Of a DNA stretch of 64,000 bases, positions 46,912-57,700 are shown piece by piece. The notes beneath the pieces were generated by a model, which saw only the letters and a program-made list of their open reading frames with translations, ran no database searches and had not been told where the DNA came from. Where the stretch lies: positions 434,001 to 498,000 of the forward strand of contig OY253675.1 of the NCBI GenBank assembly GCA_958009085.1, in the 5' to 3' direction. Each line of letters begins with the position of its first letter. Position 1 is the stretch's first letter. The position numbers and the translations under genes were made by a program. The stretch comes from Protoeuglena noctilucae. Taxonomy: Eukaryota > Chlorophyta > Pedinophyceae > Marsupiomonadales > Marsupiomonadaceae.

Positions 46912-48223
46912 ATGCAGTCCACGCTACGGGCGTGGGGCGTGGGCCCGTCGGTTAGCAGCCACGGCGCCTCCCCGGGGCCATCGCGGCCGCCCTCCTCCCT
47001 CCGGACGCCGTTGCAAATGCGTCGAATGGCGTACGGTGCGCAGCGCGGATGGACGCGCCGGCGAGCTCCGCGCGGGCGCAGACCTACGACGGTCACCTCC
47101 ATCGAAGGATTGCCGCGCCGCACCGCGTCTGCCCATCCGTCGCCCGCAGATCCCGAAGTGCTTCCACCAGAGCAACCCAAATCCAGTCGCAGGGCGCCCC
47201 CACCGCCCAGGCGCGTGAGCCACCAGCCCTACCCTTCCACAGTTACCAGTCTCCCCACTCCTCCCCATCGCCCCGCGTTGCCTAACCCTGTCGCTCTCGC
47301 TCTCGACTGCAGGCCTCCAGCGCCGCCCCCGCCCCCTCCGCGCCTGGTGGACCGCCGCGCTGCCCTGGCCATCGCCGCGGGGGTCTTGGGCCTCTCTGGC
47401 CTACTCATGCTGGAGAACAGCGACTTCGACGCGCCTGGCCAGGCCCCGGCGAACCGCGTGTTCGGCATCGACGCGAACGGCACCAGGATCGAGAGGAACC
47501 GGCAGGGGACGTGAGTGGTGGGACATGGGTGGGGTGGGGAGGGGCGGGGCGTGCGTGTAGGCGTGCTTGACCTGGACTGGGTGACAGGCGCAGAGAGTCT
47601 ATGCAAGCGGAGCATGCATAAAACAGCGCTGGACTCTCGAGCAAGCTCATCTGTCTCTTTTGCTAAGAAACGTATTTGTGTGCGAGAGACCACTTGGATC
47701 GCACGTGCAGGGTCCGTGTCAAGTACTCTGCCAACGGCATCGAGTCCCTCGTTCACGAGGTGTACTACGACCCGTACCACGAGGGCGTCCTCATCCTCAA
47801 GCCCCAGGTGAGTTTTGTGGCTGCAGGTAGTCGGGCTGTCGAGGTCACACCTAAGCTTACGCTGCGGCTTGTGGTGCAAGCCCAGCGACCGCCCGCGCTT
47901 GTGCCTGACGTGCAGATGGACTTAGACGAGGGCGTGTTCATGTACATCGACACGGGAATCGTGGACATCGACCTCAACTCTCCGGACGACCTGCGCAAGG
48001 TGTTTGCCGGTAAGAGCCCAGCCGTCTGTGCGCCATCCTTCAGCAAATGTGGGCCTACGCTCGAGAAAGCATTGCGTAATACACTAACGTTGATGCGGGC
48101 GCAGGGGACCTGTGGCTGAGGAGGGCGCGGCCGATGCGTGCGTACGTGGACAGCATCAACGTGGACCCCAACCTCATTGGCACCGACAACGAGCCTCCGG
48201 AATGGCGAACGGGAGGCTGGTGA
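46912..48223 (+). CDS. Uncharacterized protein, probably plastid-targeted
   Basis: Exons 46912-47510, 47711-47807, 47916-48009 and 48105-48223 give 302 residues. The first 130 residues are basic and rich in Ser, Pro, Arg and Ala, like an algal transit peptide. A twin-arginine-like segment follows (DRRAALAIAAGVLGLSGLLM), which could be a thylakoid Tat signal or a membrane anchor. The C-terminal 110 residues look conserved and globular: VRVKYSANGIESLVHEVYYD, VFMYIDTGIVDIDLNSPDDL, YVDSINVDPNLIG and a final EWRTGGW. I do not recognise the family. The first exon may be longer than the true coding part, since alternative frames with plausible splices exist at 47040-47310. Confidence 0.68.
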
Positions 48224-48580
48224 GCGGTATATGAGCGAATAGGCGGTCCCCGCGTCGAGAGCGCGGCTTTCCTGCGCCGACGCCGTCGGTCTCGCAGCGC
48301 CAGCGTCGACCGTTGCGCTGCGGTCGTGAAACAGCAAGCGCGTGACGCCGATGATTAGTTCAATGCGGTTAGGCGATCGAGGTCATGTCGAGCTGCCCCT
48401 GGGAGTGAAGAGTCAGCAACGACGCGCTGAGGCGGTGCTGCGCCCGTCCTGCGCGTTATCCTCGCGCAGCTGGCCCACTGTCGTCGCCGACGCATCGAGC
48501 TTACAGAGTTGTGTCGCGCGAGTGCGAGAGCGCACTGCATCGCGCGCCGGTCGCGGCCAGCTGTCCGTGCGTCCGTTGCG
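48224..48580. other. Intergenic region upstream of Ku70
   Basis: This 357-bp stretch between two + genes holds the 3' UTR of the first and the promoter of Ku70. No ORF with family features, repeat or RNA gene is visible. Confidence 0.55.
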
Positions 48581-51500
48581 ATGGAGGCGATCGGCCAGAC
48601 GTACGTCAACCCCGATCTTGAGGGCGAGGATGAGATTGAGGAGGAGGAGGAGGCGGCCAAGCTCGCCACCGTCTTCCTGGCGAGCGGCGGGGCGAGCGGC
48701 GGGGCACAGGGGACGCCGTTGGTAGGTTGCACCTGCGAACTGGCCCGGATTCTCCCGCACCCGCAGGTGGACATGGCACCGAGCATGCTCCAGCCACGCG
48801 TGGAGAACTTCTCGTGGGCCGACATGGCGCTCCTGAACATCAGCCACCACATCACGCACGACGCCCTCCAGGCCCCCGAGAACATGCACGCCGTCGTCTT
48901 CTTCGGCGCCCAGGCGAGTTGTCGAGTTTATGAGTAACAATCGCGCATATCCGGGATTCCCGGAAGCACCCGGATGCCTCCGCCGGGACGGGCGAAGTAG
49001 TAAAGCATTTGCGCGAGTGTGCGTCCTCACGGCCCTCCGCCGCGCAGGTCCAGGAGCCCAAAGATGCGGACGAGGGCATTCACGTCATGTTGCCGCTGTC
49101 CCGGCCGAGCGTGGCGGGTCTCCGCAAAGTGGATCCCACCAACTTCGACTCCGACGACCATTTGCAAACCGCGATTGGCTCCGCGCCCACGCCGCCCCAC
49201 GGGTCGCGGATCCACTTCCTATCCGCGGCCGTCACCAAGGCCAGGCGAGCGCAATGCGGGTTTTTGTTTGGAGCACACACGCTGCTCCCTGCGCTTCGTG
49301 CTTTGCACCATGATAGCTACAGCACGTCTCGCTCTCCCCTCGCAGGCAGATGCTGGAGAAGCTAATTCGTTCCAAGGGCAAGACCGGCCCGCGCGTGGAC
49401 ATGAGCGTGTACGTCTACACGGACGACGACAACGTGATGGGCAGCGGGAGTGGTGCATTGGCGTATGCCAACAAAGCCAAGGGGGTTACCAAAACGCTCG
49501 CAGAGATGGCCGCGCAGGGCGTGCAGGTGAGTGGTGCGGTGTGGTGGTGTGTCTGTGGCATGGTGTGGTGGAGTGACGGTGCTGCTGGTCATACGGTCGC
49601 ATGGCATGTACTCCAATATACTACTAATAATTTAATACTATATGTAGATACTTGCGACACCATGTGTTCCCTGTTTACCCAGGTGGACGTGGCTCTCTTT
49701 TACGACGGCCCCTCCCTGCCCTCCACCGATGCATGGGACGACCTGCTGCCCGACGTTTCTGGCGTTTCTGGCAGCGCGGGGGGGTTAGGGCAAACGTCGC
49801 AGGCGACGGAGGGGTTAGGGACGCAGGCGACGCAGGCGATGGGAGTGCAGGGGGCGGGACATGGGGTGGACAGAGGGGCGGGGGCGATGGGGATAAAGGT
49901 GGCAGTGGATGGGCAGATGGATGGTCCATCCATGGACATGCCGACGGTCACGCCTTGGTCGAAGGAGCAGGTGCAGGCGCATATACAGGTGACTGCAGGG
50001 AGGGGTGGGGTTTGGGAGTGGTGGGGCGGCAGGGTGGCAGCGCAGAGATGAGGGCTGAACAAGCTTATTGACACCCCCACCGCTACTGCATGGCTTTGCA
50101 CAAATGCCACCCATATCTCTACCTCCACCACCGCAGGGCTTTGAGTGTGGTAACATCCGCGTGGCCCGCCGCAAGCGCGCCTACCGCACCCTTCCCCTCT
50201 GCATTGGGCCTGATGGGCCGCCCTTCATGGTGCGAGCCTACTACACGGTCAAGAAGACGCCGCTGCCGTCACCGGGTGAGTGATTGGTGAAGTGAACATG
50301 GTGATGGTAGTGGTGGTGATGTTGTGGTGCGTGCGTACTACAGGGTCCTGTCAAGAAGACCGCACTGCCGTCACCGGGTGAGTGGCTGGTCGATGATGGG
50401 GAGGAGTGGTGATAACGATAGCGATAATGATTATAAGTAATAGCATTTGATAATAATATGACTCCCTTCTCCCCTCACACTCAGTGTGGATCGACCCTGA
50501 GAACCGTGAGACCAGGCCGCTGACGAAGTTCGTGGTCAAGAGCACCACGCAAGTGATGGACAGGGAACAAGTGACGGGGAGGCAGATACGGTACGGCAGG
50601 GGAGAGACGGTCACGCTGCAGGTGAGGGGTGGGGAAGGGGGGCATGGAAAGCGATGGGGTGGCATACGTAAACAGCTAAAGCGGCTAGATTGTCAGTAAC
50701 AACCCACCCACCCCTACCCCTGATCTTCCCTCATCCACTCACCTCATCCTCACCCCTCACCCCCATCCCCACCCCCCTTACCCAAACGCAGGCATCTGAC
50801 ATGGCGCGTGCCAGAAACCCCGCCAAGGACGCGGGCGTCTCTGGCATCCGCGTGGTGGGGTTTATCCCCAGAGATGACCTGACAGCGTTGGATGAGATGG
50901 GGGCGGGGATGTTCCTGTACCCAGACACCAGCCTGGCCTCAGGTGAGGGGGGGTGGCTGTATATATATTGGTGATATAATGGTTATATTGGATTTGGTTA
51001 TCTATTGGAACCAATATAAAAACTAATTGGATATATATTGACTTGAGAAGTGGCTTGATGCCTAACGGCCACCCTCACCCCTGTTAACACCCTCACAGCC
51101 ACCCTCACTACCCCCGGTATCTATGACCCCCGCCTCTCACCCCGACCCGTTAACCCCCTCCTTCCTGCAGTGCGCAAGAAGCACGTCAGGCAGTTTCTGA
51201 CGCTCCACCAGGCGATGCTTGCGAGGGGGGTGGTGGCCGTGGCACTCATGGCCAGCCCAGCGGGGGGGTGAGTTGTTGTTATGTGTTTTGATGAGTTGTT
51301 GCATGTTGTGTGTTGTCGTTGTGTCGCTGTGCGTTACTGTATGTTGTTGTGTGGATGGTGAGGGGTGAGTGTGTAATTACCAACCACTACCACCCCCACT
51401 GCCACCCACCTTCACACCCCCCCCCCCAGTCTCTCCCCCATTGCCCTCATCCCCACTCGCGAGTCTTGGCTGGGCGATCCCGGCATGGGACTGCAGTTAG

Positions 51501-52608
51501 TGGGGGATGGCTTCTGGGAAATGACCACCCCCACGGCCAATCAACTGAGGGCGCTGAGGGAGATGCTGCTCAAAGCGGGGTACGTGCCGGATACGCACGA
51601 GGTGAGAGACTGTTGTTTTCTAATGAGTTATGTATAAGTATAATTATATTGGAAAGTATACTGTTGTGTGAGATGGTATGGGGCAGGCAGACACGAGGCC
51701 CTTAAATATCACCATATATTCAATCATTCAAACACAATCATTCTTATACTTTCTATTTGTAATCTTCGCAGCCATCCCCTTACTCGGTTCGTGCTGCGGA
51801 GGGACTGGTGGATCGATTGCGTCTGGGCAGAGAAGAGGACTGGCACACGGTGCAGCACGTGTTCAACCCGGTATTGCAGAGGCACTTCCAGGTAAGTCAG
51901 AAAGCGAGTAGAGTTATTTAATAGCTACAAGGTTGATTGCAAGGTTGCTTACTGGTTGTGTTGATACGCAGCTGTGGTTGTCGTCACAGTAATAGTTATA
52001 GTGACGGTCATATTACTATAATGAGTAATAATAATATCACTGGTATGATCATCCATACTTTAACCACTCCACCCTCCCAACCCCCCCAGGTGGTGCGCCA
52101 CGCGGCGCAGGGCACTCTGGCAGACTACGTGCCAGACAACCGCCAGGATCACACTCTGCCGGATCCGAGAATGGACGTGGCATGCGAGGACGTCATCGGT
52201 CAGTTCGCCAGGGCTTGTCAGTTGGGGGTGTCGGGTGGCAGGGGTGGTGGGGAGGGGGGCAGGGGGCGGGGGAGTGGGGGGGCGGGGGTGAAGAGGAAAG
52301 CGGAGGGGGAGGGGGAGGAGGTGGGGGAGGGGGAGGTGATGAGGTGAGGGGTGGGGTGGGGAGTGGTCATGGTGTCACTATGTAGCGGATGCAAGGAATT
52401 TGATGCTTTCTCACCCCACCCCACCCACTTCTTTCAACGCTTACACCTCCCCACCCCTACCCCCACCCCCCCCAGGCTCCACGCCGAGGGCCGTCTGTCC
52501 ACCCTGACCGTCCCATCTCTCAAGTCCTTCCTAGCGAGCAAGGGGCTGCACGTGACGGGGAAGAAGGCCGATTTGATCGAGAGGATCGGGAACTATCTGG
52601 CGAAATAA
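48581..52608 (+). CDS. KU70: Ku70 (XRCC6), DNA end-binding subunit for non-homologous end joining
   Basis: Thirteen exons (48581-48679, 48767-48913, 49048-49244, 49346-49526, 49683-49988, 50137-50275, 50485-50621, 50792-50942, 51171-51267, 51430-51601, 51772-51891, 52090-52343, 52476-52608) give 710 residues. The N-terminal alpha/beta (vWA-like) domain has TVFLVDMAPSML and MHAVVFFGAQ, then MSVYVYTDDDN and VDVALFYDG. The core beta-barrel includes VRAYYTVKKTPLP, GIRVVGFIPRDDL, MFLYPDTSLA and VVAVALMASPAGGL. The C-terminal arm has HVFNPVLQRHFQVVRHAAQG. A SAP domain closes the protein (LSTLTVPSLKSFLASKGLHV, KADLIERIGNYLAK). Ku70 pairs with Ku80 on broken DNA ends; Ku80 is not in this window. Three introns have GC donors (48680, 48914, 49245); the first has an unusual CTG|GCGAGC and is needed to rebuild FLVDMAPSM. 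Confidence 0.94.
50348..50389 (+). repeat. Intronic copy of Ku70 exon 6 end plus donor
   Basis: The copy matches 50250-50287, the exon end and donor at 50275 (gtcaagaagac..gc.ctgccg then tcaccgggtgagtg). It lies 100 bp downstream inside the intron and keeps the GTGAGTG donor. Confidence 0.93.
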
Positions 52609-53027
52609 CGATTGCGATGAATGGGGGGGTGATCATTGTGCGAGGGGATTGGGAACTACGTGGCGAAATAGTGAGCCAATTACTGTGGTTAATACTGTGG
52701 TCATTTCCATTCCTTCGTGTCTGCTTTAATGAGGCTTCTTCCCCTCGGGCGCGAGCATCGATGTCAGCAGCGGGCCTGGTCATGATGTCAAATCTTTCGA
52801 CACCCTTTCAAGCGACCCGCACTGCACCACATCCATGCCGACACGCAAACGAGCATCCAACAGCCATGTCTCCACATCAGACATGTCTGCAAGACAGTCA
52901 TAGATTTGTTTGACAAAAACACATGCCAGTACTGACACCATGGCAGAGCCTACTTTACAGAAAATCCTTTTCTGTGTAACTCACAGGTGTCCAATTCAAA
53001 CCGTGACTGAATCAAAGCGCCGTCCCG
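52609..53027. other. Convergent region with duplicated Ku70 stop-codon segment
   Basis: This 419-bp stretch lies between Ku70 and UTP21 3' ends. The Ku70 3' terminus (52580-52610, ggaactatctggcgaaataa) is repeated at 52641-52673 with changes, including the stop codon (TAA in the gene, TAG in the copy). The rest shows no ORF or RNA gene. Confidence 0.75.
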
Positions 53028-56000
53028 TCAAGCCTCGCCGTGCAGCTCCCCCAGAAACCCCGCCAGGCACCCCACCTCGTGCAAAAGCCCCCCCACGCGG
53101 CCCCAGCCCCGCCCCAGCTCGCCGCGCACCACCCGCGCCCGCCGCCGCAGCGCCCCGTGCGCCTGGATCAGCCCCGCGTGCGCGTCCAGCACCACGCGCA
53201 GCACGGCGTTGACCGCGTCAAAGTTGCGCTTTGCCCGCAGCTCGGCTTCCGCGAACGACAGCAGCGCTGCCACGCGCCCCACCTCCTCCGCCGTCGCAGC
53301 CGCCTCGTCCGGGACCTCCAGCGCGCGGATCTCCGCATCCAGGGCGCTCGGCTTCATCGACCGCACCGCAGCCACGGCGCTCGTGAAGTCCCCGGACCTC
53401 TCGCACCTCCGCAAAAGCGCGATGAAGTCCGAGTCGCCCCCACGTGCGTTCGTGCGCAGGATGCGCGACCCGGGCCCGCCGGCCGCGTCCTCGTCGCCGC
53501 TCTCGCTCCCGCTCTCCCCCTCGCGCTCCCCGCCCCCCTCCAGGTCAAACACAGGGTTGCGCCCCATCGCCGCGCCCGAGGCGGTCGGAAGGAAGAACGG
53601 CGCCTGGGCTGGCTTGCGGGGTGGCTGCACGGGCTTGCTGCGCTCCCGGATCGCGGCGAGGTCCGCGAGGGACGCCCACTGGGCTCGCGGCAGGAGGGAC
53701 GTGGTGACGAGCTCGGGCGCCACCGGCAGCGGCGTCCCTGCGTGCGTGAAAGGGCAGCGTTCTCGAGTGTTTGACGATGGCACACTGTGCAAACAATGCT
53801 CGCAAGCGTGCCACCCCGCCTGCTCGCCTGTCGCGGGGTCGACCCGCTGCCCCGCCTCCGCCTCCGCACCCATCTCGGTGTCCTCCTCCTCATCGCTCCT
53901 ATCCGTCTCATCACTCTCATCTCCCGCATCACTGGATGACTCCGCAACCTCCACGTCCGCCCCCGGTGCTGGCAGCCCGCACCGCACGGGCCGCTCGCTG
54001 CCCGCGCGCAGGTTGGCGGGGTTGCCGAACAGCGCCTGGTTGGACCAAAGATAGATGCCTCGTCGGTTGGCGTGCGTGGTGGCCAGGAGGTCCATGGTGG
54101 GGCTCAGCGACAGCGACGTCACTGCGAGAGGGGAGAGAGGAGGTGGCGGGTTCAGCGGGTGAGCAAGTGAGGGGAATGAGAGCGAGCGAGTGGGGGTGTG
54201 AGGGAGCGTGCCTTACCGGGTGCGCCCAGGACCATGACTTGCAGGCAGCGTGAGTTAGGCACGTCCCACGCCCTGACGTGGCCGTCCATGGCCGCTGACA
54301 GGAGCCACCGTGCGTCAGAGCTGAAGGCCATGTCGGTCACGCGGTCGGTGTGGCCTCGGAAGCGCCTCACAATCCTGCGGGTTAAAGAAAGCGCAAGGAT
54401 TGGTGCCGTGGTCGGGGAAAGCATTGGCAGCTACTGTTGTCGAGGCATGGGGGCCTAACAATACGCCATGCATTCATGGCGGAGGTCATGCCACCGCATG
54501 CACCGGCAAGCCACGGCGTCCCAGACCGTGATCCCATGGTCCTCCCCAGCCAGTGCCACCAGGGCGCTGTGGCGGTGATGGGCCATGCGCAGGACACTGC
54601 GGGGGCATGAAGAGACCAAGGATGGTGAGTAACTTGCCCAGCCCCAGCCCTGCTCTGTCCCACCTACTCCACACAGCCCAGGCCCAGCCCCTCGCCAGCC
54701 CCTCCTCTCACCGTACACCCACGTGAGCCTCGGCGATGAGCCGGCGTGACTTGAACCCCCACACCCGCAGGTAGCCGTCGGTGGAGCACGAAACGGCGTA
54801 CTGGTTGCACGCATCCGACGACACGCCCGTCACGGCCCCGCTGTGCGCGTTAGTCTCTGGCGTTTCGCCAGAATCCACGAACGATTTCAGCCCCGCGTCT
54901 TTCCCGTACAGACCCTGTGGGTGGTAAGGGAGCAGGAGGGTCGGCGCTGAGTGGCACAGCCGCGGTCGTCCCTGGCAATGCTAAGGTCTCCTTGTGTCAC
55001 AAACACGATAACAGGCAAACACAGCCCTGCGCCCTCGCCTTGCCGCGCTGGTACGCGCCCCGGTGCAGCCCCGACTGCATGTTGTAGCGGTCCACGCGAC
55101 CGGCGGCCGAGCCGACGAGCGCGAAGTTGCCGCAGGACGAAAGGCAGACAGCCGTCACAGGTGCGTTGGGCACAGGGTCGTCTCGGTCTCTCGGAGGCAC
55201 GAGCACCCAGTCACCCAGGCACCCGTCCCGCAGGCGCCACGTGTAAGCACGAGAGTCGCCCTCGTGAGCCGTCACGACGTTGGCCCAGTCGCGCTCCCGC
55301 ACCTGTGCCGCGTCCAACGCCACCACTGCGATGCGAAGATACAAGCAGTCTGGTTCATAACAACTGTAGTCACCGAGAAGCCCCAGCCATGGGCATTGTC
55401 ACTCAGCCAACCCCGGCCACCACCGCACGCACCTCGCGGCAGCTTGAGCTCCTCCTCCTTGACCCGCAGCCGCTTGGCACGCCTCCCCACGTGACCCTGA
55501 CTCAGCTCCCGGCTCTGCTGGTCCTGCAAAAGTGGCGCCGGGTTGACACTTGACCGCCCCACCTCAACCCCGCTCCCCACTGTAACAGCACGCCGAGCAG
55601 CTCGGCAAAACAGATAAACAAACAAGCCAGCAACCTTGCCTGGATAGCGCTGAAGAGTCGGAAGGAGCGGTCGTGTCCGGCAGAAAGCAGGCGCGTACCG
55701 TCGCCGTAGTGTCGCACCACGGACGGAGGGGCTGAGTGACCCGCACGGAAGCGCAGCAGGCGATGGGAGCCGTCCGCGTTGTCGAAGATCCAGTGCTTTA
55801 CTGCGAGGGGCGCATGCGCAGCAGTTGGAGATCCCGTGCTGCCCTGCTGCCTGGCTCTCGTGCGCGTCCTCCTGTGATGCCCCTGTCCCACAGGGTGGCC
55901 TGAGGGGCGCCTGGCCGGGCCAAGCGCTGCCCCGCGACTCACGTGCGTTGTCGGTGGCGGCGGACATGAGGACGGGCTCCCCAGGGAAGAAGTGGAGGCA

Positions 56001-57256
56001 GAGGAGAGTCCCGTCGTGGGCCTCCCGAATGACCCCACGAAGCCGGCGCTCGTCCAGGTCCCACAAAGTCACCACGCCCGCACCGCCGCCGGCCGCCAGG
56101 AGCGCCGGGCCGGGGCCGGTGCGGAAGCTCAGCGCCGTGACGGCACGGCCGGCGGCCGCCGCACCCGGGCCGAACCCCCGTGCCCCGACTCCCTTGTGCC
56201 CCAGCAGCCGGTCGGCCTCAGCCCCGCCGCCCGCCGCGTTCTCCAGTGTCATAATCACTTCGTCGAAGCGGAGGTTGACCACCACGCACCGCCCGTCTGC
56301 CAAGCCGACGCCGACCGTGTCGAGGGCGGGGGAGGGGGCGATGCAGCGAACCGCGGACCCCAACGACGCGAACTGCGTGAAAAGAGGCTAAACGACCGTG
56401 TGTTAAGTCCCCAAGCTGCGGCACTATGTCTGCGCTGGCGCCACCCATTACGCTCTCTTCAAGAAAAAGCCCCATCCCACGCACCTCGTACACTCGCTTG
56501 CCCGAGACGAAGTTCCACAGCTGCATGCGGCCGTCCCGCGCGCCCAGGACAACCTTGTTGACATACGTGTCCGGGTGCGCCATGCACGACGGCTCGAACC
56601 CCTCCTCCAGCAGCACCTCCACATCCGGTCCGCCCGCACCGGGCTCCTTCCCGGACACGTCCCAAGCGAGGAGGCGTCGATCGGAGCCGAGGGTGAGGAG
56701 GTAGTCCCCGATGACCATCATGTGCACGATGCGAGCGCCCGGGTGGGCCGGCAGGACCGGCAGGGCCTGGACGCGGCGGCAAACGCTCACGCTACCGTCG
56801 CGCAGTGCCGCGAAAGTCAGGTCGCCGCGCACGGCGAGGCCGTTGACTTCAGCGGGGAGCTGCGGCGGGGGCAGGAGCGAAGGGTTTGCGTGCCTCGCCA
56901 CGGAGGTGCAGCGAGCAGCGGTCGCGTGTCGGTGCAGGCAGGGAGAAACACCTGTGGCCCGATGAGCTTCAGCAGCATGCGACCCGCATCGTATATGTGC
57001 CACGCGCGGCCCACCGAGACGGTCACGTAGGTCTCCTGCGCAGGGGGGCCGTCACGCGGGGTCTCCATGATGTAACAGTCCTGACTTGGCATCTTTAGAC
57101 GACAAGCTACGTGCGACTGCAGCAAGCCGCCGGGTTTGACGCCCGCGCGCGACCCCGCGCGGTCACCTTGCCACGCCGCTGGACGGCAAAGGGTACGTCG
57201 TCGCTGACGTACCCCAGCGCCCGGAAGGGCCGGAACAGAGGAGCGGTCTCATTCAT
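53028..57256 (-). CDS. UTP21: UTP21/WDR36, WD40 protein of the small-subunit processome
   Basis: Eleven exons (57256-57167, 57035-56952, 56859-56485, 56372-55943, 55800-55640, 55523-55433, 55325-55039, 54914-54712, 54596-54495, 54374-54217, 54121-53028) give about 1,024 residues. Family landmarks run in order: FRALGYVSDDVPFAVQRRGK, YVTVSVGRAWHIYDAG, GSAVRCIAPSPALDTVGVGL, LRFDEVIMTLE, SAATDNALKHWIFDNADGSH, RSFRLFSAIQ, RELSQGHVGRRAKR, RDWANVVTAHEG, RIVRRFRGHTDRVTDMAFSS, RRGIYLWSNQALFG and ELVTTSLLPRAQWASLADLA. The C-terminal Utp21 helical domain occupies about the last 160 residues. It is needed for 18S rRNA processing in the nucleolus. GC donors lie at 55639 and 55038. A 90-bp in-frame stretch at 53742-53831, bounded by a GC donor and a CAG acceptor, may be a further intron; removing it shortens the protein by 30 residues. 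Confidence 0.93.
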
Positions 57257-57700
57257 GATGGCCCTGGACTGGCTCGGGGCAGCGTATAATCGGTCTCGAC
57301 GGCGCGCCCGCAAGGGGAGCAGCCGCCCTGGGGGCGGGACGACGGGAGGCCGCCCAGGACTCCGATGCCCCGCAAAGTGCGAGCGCCCACAACCTGGAGC
57401 AAAGATAGGATAGGTGGCTTACACGAAGACAGCACAGAGCGACGGTTTGCAAAGCTGCTGAGTCTTACGGACCTGGCGTGTGGTTTGGCGACGCCAGGAC
57501 AACCTATGCGCGCCCGCCGGTAGCATCAGCGGGTTGATGAAGCCTAGGAAAGCATTGCGTCGAGGAACGGCTTCTGGCGGGCTTCGTCTGGCGCTGTCAC
57601 AGCCAGAGCCTGCTCCTTTGTGCACCAGCCTCGCCAATCTCTCCCATTAGACCCAAGCATCCATCACATTGGCTGAGTACGTGAGATAGGGGAAGGACTC
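57257..57700. promoter_or_regulatory. Divergent promoter region, UTP21 and ALADIN
   Basis: This 444-bp stretch separates the ATG of UTP21 (minus) from that of ALADIN (plus). No conserved ORF or repeat is seen. Its position suggests a shared promoter for a nucleolar and a nuclear-pore gene. Confidence 0.55.
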
